Positions 23,711 through 33,506 of a stretch of 64,000 nt of DNA are shown here, piece by piece (the stretch's first letter is position 1; each line of letters opens with the position of its first letter). The notes under the pieces were generated by a model, which saw only the letters and a program-made list of their open reading frames with translations, was not told the origin of the DNA and searched no databases. A program made the translations under genes and the position numbers. Origin of the DNA: Chimonanthus salicifolius (taxonomy: Eukaryota > Streptophyta > Magnoliopsida > Laurales > Calycanthaceae); NCBI GenBank assembly GCA_013350335.1, contig CM023532.1, positions 94,361,064-94,425,063 of the forward strand. The letters run 5' to 3'.

Positions 23711-25153
23711 TGGCGTTCGGCCATACACCATGGCCGAACCTCACTTACTTTGATTTTAACCCTTCCTTTATTTATTACTCAATCACCACTTAACTAATTA
23801 CTTAACCCTTAGTCCACCAAAATCCACCTTAGTGGGGTTCGGCCATACAACATCGCCGAACCTCACCATCTTGATTTTGGTCCCTCTTTCAAGTCATTTG
23901 ATCCTTTTAATTAAGTCCAATTACCAATCCATTAATCAAATCATTCACACATTAACCTTTTAACACACACAACAACCTAAGTCCATAAAATTCCTTAGTG
24001 GGGTTCGGGCATACAACATGGCCGAACCTCACTCCGTTGGTTTTGTGCCTTCTTTCCAATCCTTTGATCTTTTAAATTAATCCAAGATCAAGCCATCTTT
24101 GTTTCGTTAATCTAAACACTTATAGATTAATCATTTAACATCAATAACCACTTAAGTCCACAATAACATTGCCACGGGGTTCGGCCATACACCATGGCCG
24201 AACCCATGGTCCATCAATTTCACCTATTTACAACATTGCCATTACTCTATCTATGGCTAAACATTTTATTCATTAAATCATGCCTAAGTCCATAATCTGA
24301 TCCATAAACCTAGTTCCAAAAATTATCCATCAAATCATGATATAATACTATATGACCCATTAAAGTGGTTCATGGGGTTCGGCCATACACCATGGCCGAA
24401 CCCATGGTCCTTCCATTTTCCACCATTTTTCCATCTTAGCCATCCTTCTTTCTATGGCTAAACACTCCTCTTTTTTATACATATCTAGATCCATAACTGA
24501 TCCATAATCATGGATCCACAAATGATTAATTTAATCATAACATAAAACCCTAACAAATGCTTCCATTCCTTAGCTTGATTATCCATCCATTTAAACATGT
24601 ATATATCCATACATAACCCCTTAAAAATATGGTTCATGGGGTTCGGCCATACACCATGGCCGAACCCATGATGTCTTATCTCCATCTTCTCCATGAACTC
24701 AATTACAATATTTAAGTCCATGAACCAAGGTCCCTCCATGGGTTTAACCATACATTTAGGTTCATCTTTTTGAAGCATCATTTACCATGTTTAAAATCAA
24801 TTAAACTTAACATCATCCTCCCATTATTTCCAGGATCTAAATACATAATATAATTCAATAATTCTTTATGGGGTTCGGCCATACATCATGGCCGAACCCT
24901 AAGGTCCTTGGTTCTCCATCCTTTACCTCATTTTAAGGCCATTTACATTGTTAATGTTTTTCCACCAATCTCATCCTTAAAAACCTTTAACATCAATAAT
25001 ACCCTTCCATTTTAAAATCATAAATCCAAGATTGGTCTTTTGATGGGGTTCGGCCATACATCATGGCCGAACCTCATCCAACCCTTTTTTTTTGGTCTTT
25101 GATGGTTCTTGTGTATACCATTTAGGGTTTGGCCATGCAAGGGCCAAACCATG
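23711..25153 (-). repeat. Class A hairpin array, nine copies
   Basis: Hairpins at 23711-23744, 23833-23866, 23999-24032, 24175-24208, 24371-24407, 24635-24670, 24869-24900, 25042-25076 and 25123-25153; spacing 80-265 bases. Loops are mostly ACACC, ACAAC or ACATC. In the last copy both arms have changed together: GGTTTGGCC and GGCCAAACC instead of GGTTCGGCC and GGCCGAACC. Confidence 0.93.
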
Positions 25154-25570
25154 ATCCTTGATCATCTTTTTCTTACTTATGAAATCTTAACGAGTACTTA
25201 CCGATTTCGCGACTGCTCCGGTTTCTTTCACTCCTTCTTGCTCTTCCAATCTTCTCCCTCCTTAGCCTCCTCTTCCTCCTTGATCCTTGGCCGAGAATGC
25301 TTGAAAGGCTTTGAATGAAAACCCAAGGAGAGGGTTCGGCCAAAGGGTGTAGGTTTGAGAGAGAGAGAGAGAGAGCTTGAGATCAAAAACTACTCTAAGT
25401 CCTTTGTCTTTGAGAGTGGTCGGCCTTGAGTGAGAGAGGGAGAGAGTGAGATAAAACAAGGAATTCTCCTTGCTGCCCCATGTAAATCAGCCAAGGGTGG
25501 TGTCCTTTGGTTGATACCCCTTTGTAACTCCCATGACCTTTCACCTCCCTCATTATCATTTGCTTTTGGT

Positions 25571-25964
25571 GTTTCATCCCATGAGATGAAACTCACGAAC
25601 TTTGTGCCTCTTGGGTTTCCATCATGAGATGGAAAAACCCTCCCAACGTGTATGCCTTGTATGTCTTTGTGTAACAACCAAAAACTCTCCAACTTCCTCC
25701 TCTTAATCCATGATGGTCGGCCAAGGGTGGTGTCCTCTGGTGACACCCCTTGGTAACTCCCATGCCCTTTCACCTTCCTCCTTTATGATCCATTTGAAGG
25801 TTTCATCCTTGAGATGAAACAATCCCAACGGTTTGGTTCTTCGGTTTCCATCTTGAGATGGAAACCCCCATACTTCCAACGTGTGCCTTTGGTGTAACCT
25901 TGTGTAACATCAAAACCGTCCCCATTATTGACCATTTGGAGTTTCATGCATGAGATGAAACTCC
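25571..25964 (-). repeat. Class B hairpins (GTTTCATC/GATGAAAC and longer variant)
   Basis: Five hairpins: 25571-25592, 25613-25640, 25799-25820, 25843-25866 and 25938-25964. Two variants alternate, GTTTCATC/GATGAAAC and GTTTCCATC/GATGGAAAC; the extra C in one arm is always matched by an extra G in the other. The copy at 25843 has perfect 10-base arms and a 4-base loop. Confidence 0.88.
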
Positions 25965-26773
25965 CCCCTCCAACATGTGACCCTTGACTTGAGTCTTTGA
26001 AACAACTATAGCCTTTCATCTTCCCACTCTACTCACTTGAGATGAAGGTCCCCATAACTTCCCATCCAACTCATTTAACTCAACTCATCCATTTAACTCA
26101 ACTCACCTCTTTAATTCAACTCATTTAATTCACTTGAATCAACTCAATTATTGGATTCCATTTCCAACTCAAATCAGCCGCAACCTAATTAAGCTTGGAC
26201 TCACTTGGTGGTCAACCAAGTCAACCATGACCCATTGGGTCCCAATTGGGCATTTTGACCCAATTGACAATCTTGACCCAATTAAGTAACTCTTACCCAA
26301 TTATTTCCATTGATCCACATCTACCATTCGTTGGGTCTTATTTGAGCAATTGATCCAACATTTACCCATCTAAGGTCCGTATCCATTAATTCACAATTTC
26401 AATGGCAAAAACCGTAAATATTTAGAATTTGAAAATCTGGGGTGTTACAGCTTTGGGCCCGCACCCAAGTCCGTAAGGCTTTGCATTGGAGGTCTCACTC
26501 AAGGAGACACTCCAAAAGGCCTTGTGCTAGATGGAAGAGTGCCTCCAACTTAAATACAAGGGAAATCCCATGTCCAATAGTGATATGGAACCTTGCCCAT
26601 ACTCGCTCAGTGCCAGGTGCTGTTACTTGGCTATTTTTTCTCTGCTTGGGATGCTATCTGGCTTAGGTACAGGAGGCCCTTGGGGCAGGATACCAAAACC
26701 TATCCCCCTTAAGACCATAACCGTCCCCGACTATATCTGAGGGATCTAGTTCCATCTATAAGACCAAACAATA

Positions 26774-26784
26774 CTCTGATACCA
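26774..26784 (-). other. Primer binding site of the TRIM
   Basis: Minus strand reads TGGTATCAGAG, two bases from LTR 2 (26787). It matches the initiator Met tRNA end, as in the gypsy elements here. Confidence 0.85.
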
Positions 26785-27067
26785 TTTGCAACGCCACATT
26801 CACCCAGCACAATATTGTCGGCTTTGGGCCTGCACCCGGATCTGCACAACTTTGCATTGGAGGTCCCACTCAAGGAGACACCCCAAAAGGCCTTGTTCTA
26901 GATTGAGGAGAGCCTCCAACTTAAATACCAAGGAAATACCATGGCCATTGGCGATATAGGACCTTACCCATACACGCCCAGTGCCAAGTGCTGTTACTTG
27001 AATATTTTTCTCTGCTTGGGACGCTAGCTAGCCTAGGCACAAGGCCCCCTGGGGGCAGGGTACCTCA

Positions 27068-28439
27068 ACCCATCATTCATGTATTTCCATACTAAGATTT
27101 ATCACTAAGTCATATCTCAAAATCGAGGATCCTCACTAAGCCTCGCTGAGAGTTCTTACTAAGCCTTGGAAGCATTAAGTCCTAACAAGGAAATAATGCA
27201 GCAACTTGCAAGTGCTTTACGATCTTTATGATCACGGCTCTATGCCCTATATGAACTATCGATATTGTTAATGACCCGGCTTGCCAAGTTACCTTGTTGT
27301 CAAATTTCTGACCTCGGTGAAGCACTACCTTCGGAAGATTGAAGCCAATCAATCAAGTCTTAAGTATTGAAGTTTCAAAGCTCATCGATGTATGGCAATC
27401 ACACAAGTAAAATGACCACAGATGACTTTAGGTGGAACCCAAACCCTTAGTGGACCTTGCCTAGGCTTAGTTGAACATGTTAATAAGATCATAACCAAAC
27501 CTCTGTGCACCCTTAACAGTCACAGGACCAAATGTGATAAAATATTGAAAAATGACAAACTGTCAGGTCAACCCGTTATGTCCACCGACCAACCCATCGG
27601 TGAGACAGGATAGACCCGTCGAGTTCTTCGACATGTTGACTGGATTGACAAAGGTTCTGTATTGAACATACTGTCATACATGGTTTCCATCAATTCGAGT
27701 GTATCGTATTCACTGACCCCTTGGTGATACAGGACTGACCCATCGTGGTCATTGATACGCCGAGTGAGACAATCGAGCGTCTGGTTGGAAACTAATTGTA
27801 AACCAGGTTGTTAGTGCCTCGGCGTGGCCAAGTCCCTAACTTTGTCAATTCCATGACTCGGAAAGAAGCATTTGCTAGAAGCTAGAAGACCCAAGGTGAT
27901 CAACAGTAAAGATCATGCTCCACTGGATTGAAGCTCATTGTTATGGCAATCACAAAATCGGTATTATGGCTATAGGTGATTGTAGGTGGTACCCACACCT
28001 TGAAGAGGACTATCTCTAGGCTTAGAGAAACAAATGGTTAAATCATAAAAAGCCTAGACAGGAAGCTTGACAGTGAATTAGAACCCAACTTGGAAATATG
28101 TATTTGGTTTCACTGTCAGCTCGACCAGTCATTCTCACTGACCCCTCGGTGGAGACAGGATCGACCCATCGTGTCAAAGACTGGTGGACCAGATTGACAT
28201 ATGTTCTGGATCAATGAACTGTTAGTCTGTAAAAGCCTCTGATCGAGAGTCTCATATGCACTGACCCGTTCATGATGAACTGAACGAGCCCTCGTGGTCA
28301 AACGATTCGTCGATAAAAATGTATGAGTTATGGATTGTGACTCAGGTGGCCTCTAGAGAAAACAGACATATCGATAGTTCAAAGATCGATCGAGAGTAGC
28401 TGGGACTGACCCCTCGGTAAAGGGCGACAGGTCGTTCTG
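27068..28439. other. Unassigned region with a diverged internal duplication
   Basis: No long reading frame. Blocks at about 27380-27680 and 27945-28215 share an ordered series of phrases (TATGGCAATCACA, AGGTGG-ACCCA, CTAGGCTTAG, GAGACAGGAT-GACCC-TCG, TTGACATATGTTCTG-like), about 565 bases apart. A shorter phrase, CACTGACCC followed by CATCGTGGTCA, recurs at 27712, 28136 and 28258. This may be an old satellite-like or element-derived repeat, or host DNA. The last five bases (TTCTG) should be the TSD of the next element. Confidence 0.45.
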
Positions 28440-28668
28440 TGTAACGCCCTACCCTTTCCCACCTTCACAAAATCAAAGTACATTTTTTTTTTTTATAAAC
28501 GAGTCAGAGAGAGAGGGTCGTCACGACATGAATCAAATCCGAGTTTCCAAAACCCGACCCACCCGACCCATAATTGGCCACCATCGCGTGTGCATGGACT
28601 AAATCCGCTAAAACATTTCACACGTTTTTCTGAAATACTTGCGGAATTATTTATATGAATAGAATACT
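28440..28668 (-). repeat. LTR end fragment fused to gag
   Basis: Plus-strand TGTAACGCCCTACCC onward matches the first 220 bases of the LTR at 29891. At about 28668 it jumps into gag sequence (GGCTTCGTCTGTTAT, as at 47694), with TATTT shared at the junction. A deletion has removed the rest of gag, all of pol and most of the LTR. Confidence 0.85.
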
Positions 28669-29423
28669 ATTTCCCACGCTCTGGCTTCGTCTGTTATCCC
28701 CAAATTTGACTGTCTCCATCAGCACTTGTTCGACTATGCTAGCTCGACTAACCACTTCTGCCAAAGTAGCTGACTTGGAAATGGTGACTTTGGCTCTGAT
28801 TCTTGGTCGGAAGCCTCGCTCCAGGGCCTTCTTATATTCAGTGTCCACCATGTAAAGAGCATAACATGATAGACGAAGGAATTCCTGATAATATTCTGCG
28901 ACGGTCATGATGCCTTGGACCAAGGCTATGAATACCTGTGTCTGGCTCACTTTCTCCTCTTCTGGAAAGTAATGCTCCAGAAACATCCCAGCAAACCGAT
29001 CCCAAGTTATCTCTGTTCTATCTGCCGCTGAAATCTGCACTTGTTGATGTTCGATGATCTTCCACCATTTGCCGGCATCATTTACCAGTTGTGAGGTAAC
29101 CAGTAGTATTCGGTCCTGGTCATCGGTGATCTTGAGTAGCTTCAAGACCTTTGTGATATTGTTAATCTAATTCTTTGCTCATGCGGGTCCCTCTTTCCCT
29201 TTGAAATAAGGGCGACACTGCTGTTGGAAATCTCTGACCTTGGTTAGGTCTTGAGATTCATTGGAGGTTGTGCCTCCATTGTCGTTCTGGTGTTGCTGTA
29301 GAACAAAAGTGAGCATTGCCTGTACTAAGCTCTGTAGCTCGGGAGGCACCTCAGGAATATTTACAATGTCCTGTCCCTCTTCCAGATGTGGTTATGTTGA
29401 GTATTTCTTCTTCTTAGAGGCAT
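28669..29423 (-). pseudogene. gag fragment of the second tandem unit
   Basis: Capsid-like gag of a Ty3/gypsy element. An open frame of 164 codons (29145-28651) contains WWKIIEHQQ, TWDRFAGMFLEHYFPEEE and EYYQEFLRLSCYALYMVDTE, the usual Tekay-type gag (retrotrans_gag) signature. The matching start codon, equivalent to the intact MPPRGRN start at 48440, is at 29423, but stops and a frameshift separate it from the long frame. The C-terminus, including the zinc knuckle, is lost to the deletion at 28668. Confidence 0.85.
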
Positions 29424-29876
29424 TTTTCCTAAGTCATTGAAACATCGGTTGACTTAGTTTGCTAATAAGAACTTGTGCTTACATACTTGAAGTTACACTT
29501 GATCATATAATCATAGGGAGAGAAAATTTTGTTTAGTTCTTCTATAAATCACTTATGTTCCTTACTTGGGGAAATTGCCTAAGTATCATCTTGTATTTCT
29601 CGTTCTGGGAGATTTTCTAAGTATCACATGATGTTTCTTGTTCCGGGGAGGAACTACCAATTTCGCCATGTTTGATGAATCTACAATTTATAGTGATTGT
29701 CCTTCTCATCAAATGTTGTTCTAAGATTGAATGCTTACAGTCTGATTCTCATCAAAGTAAATTAATTCGGCCCCGTGCAGCAGACTCCGAAGAGTCTGTC
29801 AGTTGGGATTCTTATCTGTCAGTGAGACATGATACTGTACTAATCTTACTTTGCGAGATTTAACACTTCTGGTTTC
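29424..29876 (-). other. 5' leader of the second tandem unit
   Basis: Non-coding stretch between PBS and gag, nearly matching 48441-48905. It contains GACTCCGAAGAGTC, a small self-complementary hairpin, and CAGTTGGGATTCTTATC. Packaging or dimerisation signals would be expected here. Confidence 0.7.
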
Positions 29877-29888
29877 GCTCTGATACCA
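29877..29888 (-). other. Primer binding site
   Basis: TGGTATCAGAGC on the minus strand, two bases from the LTR at 29891. Complementary to initiator Met tRNA. Confidence 0.93.
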
Positions 29889-29890
29889 AC

Positions 29891-31801
29891 TGTAACGCCT
29901 CGCTTTTTCTCACCTTCACAAAGTCAGAGTATGTCTTTTTTATAAACGAGTGAGAGAGAGAGAGGGTCGTCATGACGCGAGTCAAGTCCGAGTTTCCAAA
30001 ACCCGACCCTTAAATGGCCACCATCGCGTGTGCATGGACTAAATCCACTAAAACATTTCACACGCTTTTCTGAGTACTTGGGGAATTATTTATATGAATA
30101 TAATACTATTCATATACTCGTCATTATAAGACAAGGAAAATCAATCACCATATACTTAAAATAAAAACTTAAATATTATCAAATCATTGCAAATAAGTTT
30201 AAGTTATTACAATCTAAAATATAGTCCTCCCAATACATCATTGAAATTTAAAACTGAGTGATTTAAACATAATCTTTCCAAGCTCCTATGCTTGGCTCCC
30301 TTTTGGTCCATCGTCTTTCTCATTACCATTCCCTGTTCCATCATCTATAGGGTAGAAGTAGGGCATTAGTCAACATGCCCAGTAGGTATTCCAAGTAAGG
30401 TTATGGTACACATAGGAATAATATAAATCAAGGGTTTATATATCTCATGTCATATTTGTAAAACAACTTATAAGTATTAAAAACGGTCCATGATGTTCAT
30501 ATCATAATCATGCTAGTATATGTGCCATGTCATGGGTGTCAATGCCAAATGAACTCTCACCCAATACCCATATCAAATCACTTCAACAAACATATCAATA
30601 GTTTCCTTGGCGAATTACGTCCACAGTGTTTAAGGCGGCAACCACCAGGGCATTGTATACCCATCCACAAACTAATCGGGATTACCGATGGAGTGTGGAT
30701 TGTTCCCTCTGCGCAGGGTTTCGGGACTGCCTACCCAAGAGCTCTTTAGCCCAATAACCCATACATTTCCTTTCAACTAGATGAGACCATCTCAACAGTT
30801 CTCATAGCTTCATACAAGCTAGTCTCAAGCCCAAGTCATGTCCGGACCGCTAAGAACTTGGCTTGCTGGTCATATGTGTTCCCTTCCATGGCATGCATGA
30901 GGAAATGTATGCAAGAATGTCATTTCATTCAAAATACATAATATCATTGAAAATCAGTTCATAATCATATACAATTTGTTTAACCAAAGTAATCATCATA
31001 TTTGTAAATAAACCATTGTCATATTATATATTCCATGGTGTTCTCAATGAGGTAGGAATCCTACCAATGTCCAATACATTATCCTTGTTTCTCTTGTGAG
31101 GACAATGCTTACGATCGCATTGAAACGAATCACAATCCCTTTGCGAATCTCTTTACCTTATTAAATTCAACCACACATATTAATTTGATTTTCCATTTTT
31201 AATTTCATCACACCTTTGGTTTGTGTTTTTATGTAACAGTCTTAGACCCTTCACTCTCCCTCATTAAGGTTTGTCTAACCAATGTGTCCCTTGGCTTAAC
31301 CAAGGAGACCCTTGGTTTGATGCCTCTTGAGATGAAAACTCTTCATTTTCTCAACTCAAGCCACAACGTAATTCATTTGAACTCACTTGTGGTTGACCAA
31401 GTCAACATGACATTGCCGGCCATGCATGTGGTGACTTCATGGCACTTGGGTCCCATCTTGGCCATGTCACTTGATGATGTGGCACCTTGCTTAATTAGCT
31501 TCCATGTGATGCCATGCATGCCACATGGCAATGCCACATCTCTCACATGCCACCTCACTTGATGAGGTGGACTTTAATGCATTGGGTCTGTATTGGGTAA
31601 CTGGCCCATTTACTTTAAACTTACCCAATTATTTTAAAATCAAGCTCATTCATGACCCATTTGGGTCTTAATTGGGTAATTGACCCATTTTTTACCCATC
31701 TAATGTCAATTTCCACTTTTTAGTCTCATATTCCATTAATTTGCAATTCAAATGGACCAATCTAATATATTCATAATCTAAAGAAAATCTGGGGTCTTAC
31801 A
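29891..31801 (-). repeat. Shared LTR of the Tekay-type tandem
   Basis: TGTAACGCCTCGC at 29891 to GGGGTCTTACA at 31801, 1911 bp, about half the length of the hairpin-rich LTRs. PBS lies at one edge and PPT at the other. Has the U5 stems and a GGGCATT...AACATGCCC version of the conserved hairpin (30361-30380), but no class A hairpin array. The array is therefore a feature of the non-autonomous LTRs, not of the autonomous-type one. Confidence 0.9.
29979..30065 (-). other. U5 stem-loops of the Tekay-type LTR
   Basis: Stem 2 is GCGTGTG (30026-30032) with CACACGC (30059-30065). Stem 1 (AGTCAAG...CTTAAAT, 29979 on) is weakened. A decayed copy is at about 28530-28627. Confidence 0.65.
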
Positions 31802-31835
31802 ATATTACCCTCTTTTTGAAATTTTCGTCCCGAAA
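31802..31835 (-). other. Polypurine tract of the Tekay-type element
   Basis: Minus strand: TTTTCGGGACGAAAAT, then TTTCAAAAAGAGGGTAATAT, then the LTR. Same layout as 6160-6195. Confidence 0.88.
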
Positions 31836-31869
31836 ATCAAGCGAAGTAGGGTTTCAAACAAATTATACA

Positions 31870-33095
31870 AATAGCTCGGGATGAGCTGCTCTCATTTCTG
31901 ACTCCAGTTCCCAAGTGGCTTCCTCATACCGTGTCGGTCCCACACCACTTTGATGAACGGAATCGCTCTATTTCATAACACCGTTTGTTTCGTCTCAATT
32001 AGTCGGACATGCCTCTCAACGTAAGATACGTCGCTTTGCACTTCTATGTCTTGTACGTTCAGCACATGTGATGGGTCAGGGTTGTATTTCCTTAGCATGG
32101 AAACATGGAATACATCGTGCAGTCCTAACAACTGTGGAGGGAGTATAAGATGATAGGCCACTTCGCCCACCTTCTCATGGATTGGAAAGGGTCCCACAAA
32201 TTTGGTTGACATTTTCCCTTTCTTTCCAAACCTCATGTGTCCTTTTTGTGGCGAGACCTTCAAGAATACTAAGTCCCCCACTTCAAACTCAAGAGGTTTT
32301 CTTCTCTTGTCAGCGTAGCTCTTCTGACAACTCTGTATAGTGAGCAGATGCTGTCATATCTCCTTGATTTGTTCCGTGGTCTTTGCAACCAAATCAGATC
32401 CAATAAGACCACGCTCACCAGCCTTTGTCCAACACACTGGAGATCTGCAGAGTCTAACATACAATGCCTCAAATGGAGCCATCTTGAGGCTTGCTTGATA
32501 ACTATTGTTGTATGAGAACTCGACCAGTGGTAGATGATCTCCCCAACCACCTTTGAAGTCTAGCATGCAAGCTCTCAAGATATCCTCCAATGTTTGTATT
32601 GTTTGCTCAGACTGACCGTCGGTTTGTGGATGGAAAGCTGTGTTGTATAATAAGTTTGTCCCCATAGTTGACTGCATACTCTGCCACACCCTCTCAGTGA
32701 ATCTGCCATCTCTGTCGGACACAGTAGTCCTGGGTATGCCGTGTAGCCTGATGATGTCCTTGATATACCGCCGTCCCAAGGTCTCAGACGAGTCTTTCAT
32801 CTTGATAGGGAGGAAATGTGCAGACTTGGTCAGACAGTCGACTATAACCCAGATTACATCATTACCCTTTGAAGACCTCGGCGGCCCTATCACAAAGTCC
32901 ATGGCAATGTGTTCCCACTTCCATTCAGGCACGGGTAGAAGTTTGAGCAGCCTTGGCGGCTTCTGATGTTCTATCTTGACTTGTTGACAAGTAAGGTAGT
33001 AAGAGACAAAGTCAGTAACGTCTCTTTTGAGTCCATGCCACCAATAATGCCTTTTCATATCATGGTACATTTTGGTGCTACCCAGATGAATGGAG
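31870..33095 (-). pseudogene. Integrase core and C-terminus of Tekay-type pol
   Basis: Inserts cDNA into the genome. The frame 33070-32354 (238 codons) has a complete catalytic triad: D58 (AMDFV), D119 (VSDRD) and E155 (GQSEQT), with 35 residues between the last two. In the N-terminal zinc finger the first Cys of the CX2C pair is replaced by Tyr (SYYLTCQQ). A single TGA near 32354 interrupts the frame, which then continues in phase as 32281-31973 with the GPF motif (KFVGPFPI) and LHDVFHVSMLRKY. After another TGA a frameshift spoils the chromodomain (31880-31970). Split from the upstream zinc-finger half by the solo LTR at 33096. Confidence 0.9.
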
Positions 33096-33466
33096 TGTAA
33101 TGACCCGTTCCGAGTTTTATCGATTTTTTTTTAGAGATTTTCGAATCTCCGAGTTGTCTTTGGGACCTTGGTGGCGGTGAAGAGAGTGTGGGCGCCGTGG
33201 TGGGCCCAGTTATTGAATTTAGAGTTTGAAAATCCAAAGGGCATTTTAGTAATTTCATAATTTTTATGTATATTGTCATGAAAAAAAATTCGTTGAAAAA
33301 TCACACTTTTTCCCGATCGACGTTTGCTATAGTGCACGTGCGTCTCTCTCCCTCTCTCTCGGTGGCTCTCCCCTCTTCTCCTTCAAACCCTAGGAAACCC
33401 TCCACCCTCACCGCAACCACAGCTCCACCAACCCCTCCTCTTCAGATCTCTCTCTCTCTCTCTCAG

Positions 33467-33506
<40 letters not shown>

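Larger units (their letters stand above)
22441..26449 (-). mobile_element. Solo LTR, hairpin-rich family, inside the TRIM
   Basis: TGTAACACCCCGCCC at 22441 to TCTGGGGTGTTACA at 26449, 4009 bp. It interrupts the phrase ATTGTCSGCTTTGG of the TRIM LTR. Only GCT is clearly repeated at the two sides, so the TSD is imperfect or edited. Contains U5 stems (22528-22616), class C hairpins (23200-23320), nine class A hairpins (23711-25153) and class B hairpins (25571-25964). Confidence 0.88.
22403..27067 (-). mobile_element. TRIM-type miniature LTR retrotransposon, split by a solo LTR
   Basis: Two LTRs of about 281 bp: LTR 1 at 22403-22440 plus 26450-26695, LTR 2 at 26787-27067. Between them are about 90 bases with a purine tract (minus strand AAGGGGGATAGG, about 26700-26712) and a Met-tRNA PBS (26774-26784). 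Outer flanks GCCCA (22398-22402) and ACCCA (27068-27072) form a TSD with one change. No coding capacity. The terminal phrase CACAATATTGTCSGCTTTGG recurs in many plant LTRs. Reverse-transcription machinery must have come from elsewhere. Confidence 0.8.

Noticed and set aside
25390..25773. 127-codon frame on the minus strand
   Set aside because: It covers class B hairpin repeats and LTR sequence. The repeated residues reflect the DNA repeat.
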